Shown here: positions 8,148-16,519 of the stretch, piece by piece
Numbering within the stretch: position 1 is the first letter of the stretch
How the letters are laid out: each line of letters starts with the position of its first letter
Source: Bog-756 sp963833585
Lineage (GTDB): Bacteria > Actinomycetota > Acidimicrobiia > Acidimicrobiales > RAAP-2
Length of the DNA: 64,000 nt
Reading direction: 5' to 3'
NCBI GenBank assembly: GCA_963833585.1
Contig: CAWHYF010000003.1
Location: 561,281 to 625,280, forward strand
Program-made: the position numbers and the translations under genes
Notes under the pieces: generated by a model
The model's database searches: none
Seen by the model: only the letters and a program-made list of their open reading frames with translations
Told to the model about the DNA's origin: nothing

Positions 8148-8975
8148 TCAACCAGGGGCGGAGCCGATTCGGGCCGACAACCGGACCAACGCGGCCGTCA
8201 ATTCGCTGCTCCGGGCCCGGCGGGCCTCATCGGCCTGGGCCAGCTGCATTCCGGTCGGCGCCGCCGTCCCGTGACGGAGTAGCCGGTCGGCCTCCACGGC
8301 GAAGGCCAACCCCCGGAGAGCCCCGGCCGCAGTGGAGGCCATGGCCCCGGCGTCCGGATCGGGGGCGGTCGACACGGTGTGGTCCAACGCCACCGCGGCC
8401 CGCTCCACCTGTACCGCCACCGCTGAGCGGACCTCGGGGTCGGCGGAGACGGCATTGTCGGAGAGCAAGGAGGCCCGGGCCAACTGGGCATCGGACAGGG
8501 CCGGGACGACCGCCTTGCGCCAGGCCGCCTCGACCCCCCGCCGCCGGCGGGCCATCAGCAGCAGGATCACCAGTCCGATGGCCAGCACCAGCACCACGAT
8601 GGCGATGATCAGACCCCAGGGTGTCTTCGACGCGGTATTGGTGCCCACCGGCGGGGCCGTCGTCGTCGTGGTGCTGGACGACGACGTGGTGGTGGGGGCC
8701 GTCGTGGTCGAGGTGGTGGTCGGGACGGTGGTGGTGGTCGGGACGGTGGTGGTGGTGGGGACGGTCTCGGTCGTGGGGGGGACGAGCGAGGTGGTGGTCA
8801 CGGCCACCTCGCGGGCCGGTGCGGGGGCGGCGTCGGCCCGGACCGGGTGGGTCAGCGCCAACGGGCCGACCACCAGGAGCGCAAATCCGGCCAGAGCGGC
8901 GGCGGCGCGGCCGACCGGGGAGCCCACCGGTCCGGGTCGCCGGTGGCTACCCCGTCCGGCTCTTCCGGCCGTCAC
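8148..8975 (-). CDS. Thr-rich bitopic membrane protein of unknown function
   Basis: The protein has 275 residues. A hydrophobic signal-like segment (AAAALAGFALLVVGPLAL, about 24-41) is followed by a 50-residue linker of almost only Thr, Pro, Ser and Val (60-108). Then comes a clear membrane helix (WGLIIAIVVLVLAIGLVILLLM, about 119-140) closed by RRRR, and an Ala-rich, probably cytosolic helical domain of about 130 residues. The topology resembles a cell-wall-spanning stalk with an internal domain. No family is recognised. The GTG overlaps the stop of the cupin gene by GTGA, and that gene overlaps folD in the same way, so all three share one transcript. Confidence 0.8.
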   Translation of the reverse strand: MTAGRAGRGSHRRPGPVGSPVGRAAAALAGFALLVVGPLALTHPVRADAAPAPAREVAVTTTSLVPPTTETVPTTTTVPTTTTVPTTTSTTTAPTTTSSSSTTTTTAPPVGTNTASKTPWGLIIAIVVLVLAIGLVILLLMARRRRGVEAAWRKAVVPALSDAQLARASLLSDNAVSADPEVRSAVAVQVERAAVALDHTVSTAPDPDAGAMASTAAGALRGLAFAVEADRLLRHGTAAPTGMQLAQADEARRARSSELTAALVRLSARIGSAPG

Positions 8976-9337
8976 CGGTCGCTCCGTCCGAAGTCGTCCT
9001 CGAGCCGGACGATGTCGTCCTCCCCGAAGTACTCGCCGTGCTGCACCTCGACGAAGACCACCTCGGTGTCGCCGGGGTTGGCGATGCGGTGGTCGGTCCC
9101 GACCGGGACGTCCACCGAGTCCCCGGCCGACAGCTCGGTGACCTCCCCGTCCAGGGTGACCAGGGGGCGACCGCGGACGATGAACCAGTGCTCCGAGCGA
9201 CGCGCGTGCCGTTGGTAGCTGAGCCGTTTGCCCGGCAGCACCACGATGCGCTTGACCTTGTGGGTCCCGTCGTCGTCGAGAACGGTGTACGACCCCCAGG
9301 GGCGTTGGTCGGTCTCGAGACCCTCCGCCGCGCTCAC
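8972..9337 (-). CDS. Cupin phosphomannose isomerase type II-like protein
   Basis: From the GTG at 9337 the protein has 121 residues. RPWGSYTVLDDD, then KRIVVLPGKRLSYQRHARRSEHWFIV and GDSVDVPVGTDHRIANPGD match the C-terminal cupin of ManC/mannose-6-phosphate isomerase type II, including the metal-binding His and Glu residues (QRHxxRSEHW and DHR). The guanylyltransferase domain of bifunctional ManC is absent, so this is a stand-alone isomerase or sugar-binding cupin. GTGA overlaps on both sides couple it to folD and to the Thr-rich membrane protein, suggesting co-expression rather than shared chemistry. Confidence 0.88.
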   Translation of the reverse strand: MSAAEGLETDQRPWGSYTVLDDDGTHKVKRIVVLPGKRLSYQRHARRSEHWFIVRGRPLVTLDGEVTELSAGDSVDVPVGTDHRIANPGDTEVVFVEVQHGEYFGEDDIVRLEDDFGRSDR

Positions 9338-10188
9338 GACGACCGCTCCGCGGCCCGTACGGCGTTGCGGAGGAGCATGGCCCGGGTCATCGGACCGACC
9401 CCGCCGATCCGGGGGGTGATCCAGCCGGCCACCTCGGCCACCGACTCGTCGATGTCGGAGAGGAGTTTCCGCCCTTCCCAGGAGGTACCGGCTCCGACCA
9501 CGGCGGCGCCGGGCTTGACCATGTCCGGGGTGACCAGGCCGGCCCGTCCGGCGGCCGCCACCACCACGTCGCCCTGGCGGACCAGCGTGGCCAGGTCCTC
9601 GACCCCGGTGTGGACCACGGTGACCGCCGCGTTGCACCCGGGGCGGCGCATGGCCAGGAGGAGGGACAGTGGCCTCCCGATGGTGAGGCCGCGGCCGATG
9701 ATGACCACGTGCTTCCCCTCCACCGGCACATCGTTGGCCACCAGGAGCTCGACGATGCCGGCCGGGGTGCAGGGGAGCGGTCCGTTGGCGCCCATGACCA
9801 AGCGACCCAGGTTGACCGGGTGGAGGCCGTCGACGTCCTTGTCGGGGTCGACGGCCAGCAGAACCCGCTCCTCGTCCAGCCCGTCGGGCAGGGGCAGCTG
9901 CACCAGATAGGCGTGGATGGCCGGGTCGGCGTTGAACCGGGCCACCACGGCCTCGAGATCCTCCTGGGTGACGTCGACGGGAAGGTGCTCGTGGGCCGAG
10001 TTGATCCCGACCTCGGCGCAGTCGGCGTGCTTCATGGCCACATAGCGAGCACTCGGACCGTCCTCCCCGACCAGGATGGTCCCCAACCCCGGCGTGATGC
10101 CGGCGTTTCGCAGCCGGGCCACCCGGTCGGTGACCTCGGCGCGGATCTTGGTCGCCAGAAGCTCGCCGTCGAGCAGCTTGGCGGTCAC
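9334..10188 (-). CDS. folD: Methylenetetrahydrofolate dehydrogenase / methenyl-THF cyclohydrolase
   Basis: From the GTG at 10188 (VTAKLLDGELLATKIRAEV) the protein has 284 residues, the usual FolD length; in-frame GTGs farther upstream would add unmatched residues. The catalytic region SARYVAMKHADCAEVG has the Tyr and Lys of FolD, QLPLPDGLDEERVLLAVDPDKDVDG is the hallmark motif, and IGRGLTIGRPLSLLL is the NADP loop (an actinobacterial variant of GRSxxVGxP). It makes 10-formyl-THF for purH and purN, which lie directly upstream, linking one-carbon and purine supply. It is the first gene of the three-gene overlap cluster. Confidence 0.95.
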   Translation of the reverse strand: MTAKLLDGELLATKIRAEVTDRVARLRNAGITPGLGTILVGEDGPSARYVAMKHADCAEVGINSAHEHLPVDVTQEDLEAVVARFNADPAIHAYLVQLPLPDGLDEERVLLAVDPDKDVDGLHPVNLGRLVMGANGPLPCTPAGIVELLVANDVPVEGKHVVIIGRGLTIGRPLSLLLAMRRPGCNAAVTVVHTGVEDLATLVRQGDVVVAAAGRAGLVTPDMVKPGAAVVGAGTSWEGRKLLSDIDESVAEVAGWITPRIGGVGPMTRAMLLRNAVRAAERSS

Positions 10189-10263
10189 GGCCGGTCCCTC
10201 ATGGACCCAGTATGGCCGTAGCTCCGGCGACACGACGTGACCGCCGGGGGCCAACGCCCGGCC

Positions 10264-11805
10264 TCAGTGCCGGAAGTGGCGCTCGCCACCGGCCATGACC
10301 ATGGCGATCCCGGCCTCGTCGGCGGCGGCGATCACCTCCCCGTCGCGGATCGAGCCGCCCGGCTGCACCACCGCGGCCACCCCGGCCTCGGCCAGCACCA
10401 GCAGCCCGTCGGGGAAGGGAAAGAAGGCGTCACTGGCGGCCGCTCCCCCGGTGGCCCGGTCCCCTGCCTTGGACACGGCGATCTCCGCCGCCACCACCCG
10501 TGACTGCTGGCCGGCCCCCACCCCCACCGCCTGGCCGTCGGTGACGATGGCGATGGCGTTGGAGGTGGTGCGGGCGCACACCCTCCAGGCCAGGGTCAGG
10601 TCCCGCCACTGGGCGTCGGTCGGTCGGGCTTTGCTGGCCACTTCCCACTCGGGGGGAGTGAGGAGGAACCGATCGGGCTCCTGGACCAACATGCTGGCCC
10701 CGAGGCCGCGGAACTGGCGGACCAGCGGTTCGGGGACGGGGGCCGACAGCAGACGGGTGGCCTTGCGCTTGGACACCAGCTGGACCAGGGCCGCCTCGTC
10801 GTAGGACGGGGCAATGATGAGATCGGCCTGTGGCCCCGCGGCGATGGCCTCGGCCACCGGGAGGGTGACCGGACCGCCGATGGCCACGATTCCTCCGAAT
10901 GCCGACTGGGGATCACCGGCCAGGGCCCGCTGGTAGGCGATGACCAGGTCGGGGTGGACCGCCACCCCACAGGGGTTGGCGTGCTTGATGATGGCCACCG
11001 AATGCCCGCCGCGGTCGGACCCGGGCAGCTCGTGGACCAGTCGCCACGCCGCGTCGGCGTCGAAGATGTTGAGGTACGAGAGTTCCTTGCCTCCGTGCTG
11101 GACCACGTCGTCCCACCACGAGTGCCGGCCGACGATGCGGTAGCGGGCGCCGTGCTGGTGCGGGTTCTCGCCGTACCGAAGCGAGCCGGCCCGCTCGAGG
11201 GCCAGATGGATGGTGGGCGGGAGGATGGCGTCGAGGCCGCCCGGCTCGTCCTCCGCCGCCACCTCGTCGAACCAGGCCACGATGGCGGCGTCGTACGCCG
11301 CGGTGTGGGCGAAGGCGTCGCGGGCCAGCTGCAGGCGGGTGCCGGCCGACAGGGAGCCGTTCCGCCTCAGCTCGTCCAAAACCGGGGCGTAGGCCGCCGG
11401 CGACACCACGATGCCCACGTGGGCGTGGTTCTTCGCCGCGGCCCGGACCATGGTGGGTCCGCCCACATCGATGAGTTCGATGGACGGGTCGGACGTGAAG
11501 GGGTAGAGGTTGCAGACCACGAGGTCGATCGGGGCGATGCCCTGGCGGTCCAGGTCGGCCAGGTGCTCCGGCTGCGACCGGTCGGCCAGGATGCCGCCGT
11601 GGACGGCGGGATGGAGGGTCTTCACCCGGCCGCCGAGCATCTCGGGGGCGCCGGTGAGGTCGGCCACCTCGATGTGGGCGATGCCGGCGTCGGCCAGGGC
11701 CGACGAGGTCCCCCCGCTCGAGATCAGCTCCCAGCCCAGATCGGCGAGCCCGCGGGCCAGGTCGACGGCTCCGGTTTTGTCGTAGACAGACAGCAGTGCC
11801 CTCAT
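10264..11805 (-). CDS. purH: Bifunctional AICAR formyltransferase / IMP cyclohydrolase
   Basis: From the ATG at 11805 the protein has 513 residues, normal for PurH. The N-terminal cyclohydrolase has ISSGGTSSALADAG and GGRVKTLHPAVHGGILADR. The transformylase has RYGENPHQHGARY, IIKHANPCGVAV with the catalytic Lys-His pair, SAFGGIVA and SDAFFPFPDGLLVLAEAGV. It performs the last two steps to IMP. GGAGG at 11813-11817 and an ATGA overlap with the purN stop set the start. Its product feeds guaB3/guaA, encoded elsewhere in the window. The frame is intact. Confidence 0.97.
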   Translation of the reverse strand: MRALLSVYDKTGAVDLARGLADLGWELISSGGTSSALADAGIAHIEVADLTGAPEMLGGRVKTLHPAVHGGILADRSQPEHLADLDRQGIAPIDLVVCNLYPFTSDPSIELIDVGGPTMVRAAAKNHAHVGIVVSPAAYAPVLDELRRNGSLSAGTRLQLARDAFAHTAAYDAAIVAWFDEVAAEDEPGGLDAILPPTIHLALERAGSLRYGENPHQHGARYRIVGRHSWWDDVVQHGGKELSYLNIFDADAAWRLVHELPGSDRGGHSVAIIKHANPCGVAVHPDLVIAYQRALAGDPQSAFGGIVAIGGPVTLPVAEAIAAGPQADLIIAPSYDEAALVQLVSKRKATRLLSAPVPEPLVRQFRGLGASMLVQEPDRFLLTPPEWEVASKARPTDAQWRDLTLAWRVCARTTSNAIAIVTDGQAVGVGAGQQSRVVAAEIAVSKAGDRATGGAAASDAFFPFPDGLLVLAEAGVAAVVQPGGSIRDGEVIAAADEAGIAMVMAGGERHFRH

Positions 11806-12413
11806 GGCGCAACCTCCGTGGGTGATCCTCGCCCATCCTCTGACGGCGCCGCCAGCCGGTCGAGGAAGGTGCTGATGGTCGCGGGGTAGAGGGTCCGCTC
11901 GACCGACTTGATGCGCTCGTGGAGGGTCTCCTCGGTGTCGCCGGGGAGGATCGGGACCGTGGCCCGGGCCAGCACTGGCCCGGCATCCATCTCCAGGGTG
12001 GCGAGGTGCACGGTGGTGCCGGTCTCGGCCACTCCGGCGGACAAGGCGTCGCGGACCGCATGCCACCCGGGGAAGGCCGGGAGGAGGGCCGGGTGGGTGT
12101 TGAGGATGCGACCCGGAAAGGCCACGTGGATCGGGGCGTCGAGGACGGTGCCGAACCCGGCCATCGCCACCACGTCGATCCCCGCCTGGAGCAGGGCGTC
12201 GGTCACCGCGACCGTGTAGCGGCGGCGGTCGAAGTGCTCGCCGAAGCCGCCGAAGGCCGCCCGGTCGACCAAGAGGGCCGGTACCGCGGCGGCCGACGCC
12301 ACCTCGAGGGCCCGGCAGGGTCGGTCGACCAGCACCAGGCGCACGGGAAGGCCCGCCGCGGTGATGGCCTCGAGGATGGTGCCGCTGCCCGAGGCCAGCA
12401 CGCCCAGGCGCAT
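11802..12413 (-). CDS. purN: Phosphoribosylglycinamide formyltransferase
   Basis: I use the ATG at 12413 (MRLGVLASGSGTILEAI), which gives 203 residues; the frame stays open to a GTG at 12500 but the extra 29 residues are Pro/Gly-rich and unlike the family. The substrate loop GSGT, the catalytic LNTHPALLPAFPGWHAVRDAL with Asn and His, and TVHLATLEMDAGP with the Asp are present. It transfers formyl from 10-formyl-THF to GAR. It overlaps purH by four bases. A 442-base gap with a strong hairpin separates it from the HAD gene upstream; TATCGT at 12508-12513 could be its -10 element. Confidence 0.94.
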   Translation of the reverse strand: MRLGVLASGSGTILEAITAAGLPVRLVLVDRPCRALEVASAAAVPALLVDRAAFGGFGEHFDRRRYTVAVTDALLQAGIDVVAMAGFGTVLDAPIHVAFPGRILNTHPALLPAFPGWHAVRDALSAGVAETGTTVHLATLEMDAGPVLARATVPILPGDTEETLHERIKSVERTLYPATISTFLDRLAAPSEDGRGSPTEVAP

Positions 12414-12855
12414 CGGTCCGCCCGCAGTGCCGCCCCGGTTCCTTGGGCCACTGGCGGCAGGGGTCTCCGGAGCGGTGTTCGGAGTCGCGCCGGGTCCCAC
12501 CCGCGCACGATATCAGCGCCGCAGAGTGCCGAGTCCCGCGCGGGCTGCGACGCCCCGAGGGCGGCCGGAGCGCCGGTGCTACTCTCCCGGCCACAGGGAC
12601 CGGGGCGACGTGGCCCGAACCGGCCTGCCTCCGGTCAACGGGCCCACGTCGCTCGGTCCCCCCTGCCCAGGGAGTGCCCCTCGTGACTGTGGTATCGGCA
12701 CCGCCGCGACGTTTCCGAAGGGAAAGTTTCGAAGATTCCCACCGCGGCCAGGCCCGACAGACGCCTTCCTCCGTGCCGCCCCGACAGGGGGCGTCGCCGT
12801 TCCCGCCGGAGAGCCCCGGACCCTCCGGGGCCGGGAGGTACGGGACCCTGCACGC
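12414..12855. other. 442-base gap upstream of purN with a strong hairpin and no gene
   Basis: No frame on either strand shows family similarity or a ribosome site here. Apart from the hairpin at 12596-12660, the minus strand contains smaller G+C-rich inverted repeats (around 12780-12800 and 12805-12835) and an A/T-rich patch with GGGAA and TTTCCC at 12719-12740. It reads like a structured 5' leader or small RNA region rather than spacer, but it matches no RNA family I recognise. Confidence 0.5.
12596..12660 (-). other. Long near-perfect hairpin upstream of purN-purH
   Basis: GGGACCG, GCGACGTG, GCCCG and ACCGG on one arm pair with their complements on the other, giving roughly 25 base pairs in four blocks separated by 1-3 base internal loops. 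The apical loop is the 7 bases 12624-12630. The nesting and the asymmetrical bulges look like a folded RNA rather than an operator. On the minus strand it would be about 190 bases before the purN start. The function is unknown: terminator of the HAD/suc transcript or a purine-gene leader. Confidence 0.55.
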
Positions 12856-13557
12856 TTACCGCTCGAGGCGGCGCAGCAGCGCTTCGTCCAGGCCCAGCAG
12901 ACTGGGGAGCACGGCGTCGCACAGGCCCCAACGGGGTGAGTCGAAGGCGTCCGGCTCGGGGACGGCCACCACCCGCATGCGGGCCGCCTTGGCCGCCACC
13001 GCCCCGTTGAACGAGTCCTCCACGGCGAGGCACCGGGTCGGATCCACGCCCAGTTTGGCCGCGGTCGACAGATACGCCGCCGGATGGGGCTTGCCCAGTG
13101 GCTCCCACTCGGCCGAGTGCCAGGCGGTGATCGCCGGGCCGATCCCCAGACGATCCAGGGCCGCCTGGATGACCACGGCGTAGGAGCCCGAACACACGGC
13201 GGCCGGGAGGGCGAGGCGACCGCACAGCTCCACGGCATCCAGGGCGCCGGGCATCGGCTCCCCGTGGAGGGAGACCAACTCGGCCACCCGGGCGGTCACG
13301 GCACGCTCCACATCGGACGGGGCCAGGCCCGGCCACGGGGAGCGGACCCACCAGTGCCTGACCGCATCGTCGATACGGAGGCCCATCGTCTGGCGCACAT
13401 CCTGCTCGGTCAGGTGGAGGCCGAGGGCTCCGAACACCTCGATCTCCGCCTCCCGCCAGAACGGCTCCGAGTCGATCAGCAGTCCGTCCAGGTCGAAGAT
13501 GACCGCGTCGATGGACCGGCCGCCCAGGGCCGCGGCCGACGGCAGATCGGGGCTCAG
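12856..13557 (-). CDS. HAD-superfamily hydrolase, beta-phosphoglucomutase-like subfamily
   Basis: The domain needs residues upstream of the first GTG (13437), because motif I, VIFDLDGLLIDSE with the nucleophilic Asp, lies at 13450-13510. No in-frame ATG, GTG or TTG precedes it; the only fitting start is the CTG at 13557, which overlaps the sucD stop as CTGA, the same four-base overlap used by most neighbours. That gives 233 residues. Motif II (VCSGS), the Lys of motif III (GKPHPAAYL) and motif IV (VEDSFNGAVAA) are intact. Such enzymes act on small phosphorylated sugars or intermediates; the substrate is unknown. An indel hiding a normal start is the alternative. Confidence 0.8.
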   Translation of the reverse strand: MSPDLPSAAALGGRSIDAVIFDLDGLLIDSEPFWREAEIEVFGALGLHLTEQDVRQTMGLRIDDAVRHWWVRSPWPGLAPSDVERAVTARVAELVSLHGEPMPGALDAVELCGRLALPAAVCSGSYAVVIQAALDRLGIGPAITAWHSAEWEPLGKPHPAAYLSTAAKLGVDPTRCLAVEDSFNGAVAAKAARMRVVAVPEPDAFDSPRWGLCDAVLPSLLGLDEALLRRLER

Positions 13558-14444
13558 CCGAGCTTCCGGACGACGTCCACCATGGCCTCGCCGGCTTCGG
13601 TGGGATTGAGAGCCACGGTGACGCCGGCGGCGGAGAGGGCGTCCATCTTGGCCTGGGCGGTGCCCTTGGAGCCCGAGATGATGGCGCCGGCATGGCCCAT
13701 CTTGCGTCCCGGAGGCGCGGTCACCCCGGCCACGTAGGACACCACCGGCTTGGTCACCGACGAGGCGATGAATTCGGCCGCCTCCTCTTCCGCCGACCCC
13801 CCGATTTCGCCGATCATCATGATCGCCTTGGTATCGGCATCCGCCTCGAAGGCGGCCAGACAGTCGATGAAGCTGGTGCCCGGGACCGGGTCGCCGCCGA
13901 TGCCCACGCAGGTGGTCTGTCCCACGCCCTGCTGGGAGAGCTCATGCAGGGCCTGGTAGGTGAGGGTGCCCGACCGGCTCACGATGCCCACCGGGCCTCC
14001 GGCCATGGCGATGTCGCCCGAGGTGATGCCGATGTTGCACCTCCCCGGCGAGATGATGCCGGGACAGTTGGGGCCGAGCAGGCGGGTGGCCGGGTACTCC
14101 CGCACCAGACGGTTGTAGGCCAGGGCCTCGTCGCTGGCCGGGATGCCCTCGGTGATGCAGACCACGAAGGGCACACCGGCAGCGGCGGCCTCCACGATGG
14201 CCTCGGCGGCGAACTTGGGCGGTACCGAGATGAACGAGGCGTTGGCCCCGGTGGCCTCGACGGCCTCGGCCACGGTGGCGAAGACCGGGATGCCCTCGAT
14301 CTCCTCACCCCCCCGGTTGGGGTTGGTGCCGGCCACCACCTGGGTCCCGTAGTCCCGGTTGCGGAGGCCGTGGAAGAGGCCCTGACTGGTCGGGCTGATG
14401 CCCTGGACGACCACCTTGGTGGTCTCGTCGACGAAGATGCTCAT
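13554..14444 (-). CDS. sucD: Succinyl-CoA synthetase alpha subunit
   Basis: The protein has 296 residues from the ATG at 14444, which overlaps the sucC stop by ATGA. The CoA-binding N-terminus has VVVQGISPTSQGLFHGL, a form of the usual GITGxxG region with a Pro-Thr-Ser change. LLGPNCPGIISPG, the phosphohistidine loop GRKMGHAGAIISG and the C-terminal PTEAGEAMVDVV follow. It works with SucC to make ATP or GTP from succinyl-CoA in the citric acid cycle. The HAD gene is coupled downstream, an unusual companion. Confidence 0.96.
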   Translation of the reverse strand: MSIFVDETTKVVVQGISPTSQGLFHGLRNRDYGTQVVAGTNPNRGGEEIEGIPVFATVAEAVEATGANASFISVPPKFAAEAIVEAAAAGVPFVVCITEGIPASDEALAYNRLVREYPATRLLGPNCPGIISPGRCNIGITSGDIAMAGGPVGIVSRSGTLTYQALHELSQQGVGQTTCVGIGGDPVPGTSFIDCLAAFEADADTKAIMMIGEIGGSAEEEAAEFIASSVTKPVVSYVAGVTAPPGRKMGHAGAIISGSKGTAQAKMDALSAAGVTVALNPTEAGEAMVDVVRKLG

Positions 14445-15589
14445 GACCGGCCTCCAGCGAGTGCGACCGCACGGCGTGCGGCGTCGAGCATGGTCGGCTC
14501 GGCGACCAGGGAATCGGACAGGTGGCTGGACAGGATCTGGCGGCCCGCCACGGCGTTGGTCCCGTCCAGGCGGAGCACGATGGGTGAGCCGATCTCCACC
14601 CGGTCCAGGGCCTCGAGGACCCCTTTGGCCACCTCGTCCACACGGGTGATGCCCCCAAAGATGTTGACGAAGATGGAACGGACGGCCGGGTCGGAGTTGA
14701 TGACCTCGAGGGCCGCGGCCATCACATCGGCATTGGCCCCGCCCCCGATGTCCAGGAAGTTGGCCGCCGAGCCCCCGCACTGGTTCACCACGTCGAGGGT
14801 GCTCATGGCCAGCCCGGCCCCGTTGGCGATGATCCCCACCGAGCCGTCCAGCCCGATGTAGTTGAGACCCCGCGCCTTGGCCCGTGCCTCCCGCTCGTCC
14901 TCGACGTCGCTCCCCTCGAACTCCGCCCACTCGGGGTGCCGAAAGGCGGCGTTGGCGTCCAGGGTCACCTTGGCGTCCAGGGCGTGGACCTTGTCGTCGG
15001 GGGTGAGGATCAGCGGGTTGATCTCGGCCAGGTCGCAGTCACCCTCCGTGTAGCACGTGTACAGCTGGACCAGCAGCTCGGCGGCCTGGTCGCGGGCCAC
15101 CTCGTCGAGATTGGCCCGGTCCACCCACTGGCGGGCCGCCTCGAGGGTGAGTCCGTCGACCGGGTCCACGTGGAGCAGGGCGATGGCGTCGGGATTGGTC
15201 ACTGCCACCTCCTCGATCTCCACTCCTCCCTCGGCCGAAAGCATGCCGAGGTGCTTCTTCGCGCTGCGATCGAGGGTGAAGCTGGCGTAGTACTCCTTGG
15301 CGATGTCCGAGGCGTGCTCGATCCACAACCGCTTGACCCGGTGCCCCTTGATGTCGAGGCCGAGGATGTTGCCGGCGTGGAGGCGGACCTCGTCCGCGGT
15401 GGCGGCCAGCTTCACGCCGCCGGCCTTGCCCCGGCCGCCCACCTTCACCTGCGCCTTCACCACCACCGGGTAGCCCGACGCCTCGGCCTGGGCCACCGCT
15501 TCGTCCACGGTGTCGGCCACGCCTCCTTTGGAGATGGGAATGCCGTAGCGGGCGAAGTACTGCTTGCCCTGATACTCGAAGAGATCCAC
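14441..15589 (-). CDS. sucC: Succinyl-CoA synthetase beta subunit
   Basis: The 382-residue ATP-grasp protein begins MDLFEYQGKQYFARYGIPISKG. KAQVKVGGRGKAGGVKLA is the nucleotide loop, EINPLILTPDDKVHALDAKVTLD holds the metal-binding residues, and GAGLAMSTLDVV with NIFGGITRVDEVAKG forms the CoA-ligase half. The length is standard. It forms an alpha2beta2 or alpha-beta enzyme with SucD. The ATG is preceded by GAGAGGAA in a long leader that is almost T-free just before the start. sucC is the first gene of the sucC-sucD-HAD operon. Confidence 0.97.
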   Translation of the reverse strand: MDLFEYQGKQYFARYGIPISKGGVADTVDEAVAQAEASGYPVVVKAQVKVGGRGKAGGVKLAATADEVRLHAGNILGLDIKGHRVKRLWIEHASDIAKEYYASFTLDRSAKKHLGMLSAEGGVEIEEVAVTNPDAIALLHVDPVDGLTLEAARQWVDRANLDEVARDQAAELLVQLYTCYTEGDCDLAEINPLILTPDDKVHALDAKVTLDANAAFRHPEWAEFEGSDVEDEREARAKARGLNYIGLDGSVGIIANGAGLAMSTLDVVNQCGGSAANFLDIGGGANADVMAAALEVINSDPAVRSIFVNIFGGITRVDEVAKGVLEALDRVEIGSPIVLRLDGTNAVAGRQILSSHLSDSLVAEPTMLDAARRAVALAGGRS

Positions 15590-15888
15590 TGAGGTCTGTT
15601 CCTCTCTGTCTGAGATGTGTCTGTCTCGTGTGCCTGGTGTGACTGTCTGATGCTTGGTCGGTGTTGCTGCCCTGCGGTCGCCGATTGGCGGGTCGGGCCG
15701 TTCCTCCCCGATCGGTTCCGACCCCGACGCTGATCGGTGTGGCCGGGCTCGGGACGGTCCCTCGGCGCCGGTCCGATTTACCGATGGCCCCGTCCGGCCG
15801 GTCCCCGATCCTCCCGCCCGCGAGATGAGCGTGGGATCGAAGGGACCGTCCTCGGGTCGCCCCGGGCGCTCCGGAATCGGGCCACCGG
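15590..15888. other. 299-base sucC upstream region with spaced inverted repeat and CA/GA-rich leader
   Basis: The 60 bases nearest sucC on the minus strand are mainly C, A and G, with CAGACAG, ACACGAGACAGACACA and CAGACAGAG, a low-complexity stretch likely to stay unstructured for ribosome entry. Farther out, GGACGGTCCCT (15752-15762) is the exact reverse complement of AGGGACCGTCC (15841-15851), 78 bases apart. No coding frame is credible. It should hold the sucCD promoter; I do not see a confident -35/-10 pair. Confidence 0.45.
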
Positions 15889-16305
15889 TCAGTCCGTGTC
15901 TCCGCCCTCCCGTTGGTCAAGGGCCTCGCCGAGCCATGCGCCGATGGCCGGGAGCGGTGCACCGGGAGTGAACACCTCGGCCACCCCGAGCTCCTTCAGG
16001 ACCGGGATGTCGGCGGCGGGGATGATCCCCCCCACCAGGACCAGTACGTCACCGCGGCCCTGCTCCTTCAGACCGTCGACCACTCTCGGCACCAGCGTCA
16101 GATGGGCCCCGGACAGAAGGGAGAGACCCACCGCGTCGGCGTCCTCCTGTATCACCGCCTGGACCACCTGTTCGGCCGTCTGGTGCAGCCCGGTGTAGAT
16201 GACCTCGAAGCCGGCATCGCGCAGCGCCCGGGCGATGACCTTGGCGCCCCGATCGTGCCCGTCCAGGCCAGGCTTGGCCACCACGACTCGGTACGGGCGT
16301 TTCAC
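15889..16305 (-). CDS. Stand-alone cobalamin (B12)-binding domain protein, methylmalonyl-CoA mutase C-terminal type
   Basis: The protein has 138 residues. KPGLDGHDRGAKVIARAL contains the D-x-H-x-x-G cobalamin motif with the lower-ligand His. GLSLLSGAHLTLVPRVV supplies the Ser-x-Leu element and LVGGIIP the G-G element of the Rossmann-like B12 domain. The length equals the small subunit of split acyl-CoA mutases. It needs a separate catalytic barrel subunit, not present in this window. Its place next to sucCD fits propionate or methylmalonyl-CoA flow into succinyl-CoA, but other mutases (ethylmalonyl, isobutyryl) use the same domain. Confidence 0.92.
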   Translation of the reverse strand: MKRPYRVVVAKPGLDGHDRGAKVIARALRDAGFEVIYTGLHQTAEQVVQAVIQEDADAVGLSLLSGAHLTLVPRVVDGLKEQGRGDVLVLVGGIIPAADIPVLKELGVAEVFTPGAPLPAIGAWLGEALDQREGGDTD

Positions 16306-16519
16306 GGAGGCAGATACTAAGCGCTGACCGGGGCGAAAAGCCCATCCGGGACCCCGGGGTCAGGCGATTCGTTCCTCTGTCTCCCGACCCCACCCTCCCT
16401 GCTCCGGGGGGTCCGGGGCCGGGAGAACCACCAGCCCGACCTCCAGGCCCTAGCCTTTGGGGGTGCCTAGTACCTTTCGCTCCGGCGCAGGTGGAACTAC
16501 CCGACCCGCGGAGGACGCC

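Noticed and set aside
7165..12855. ZTP or tetrahydrofolate riboswitch near metF, folD or purH
   Set aside because: The conserved cores I know (for example the CCGCCTGGGC element of ZTP) do not occur in the right place and strand; a covariance search would be decisive.
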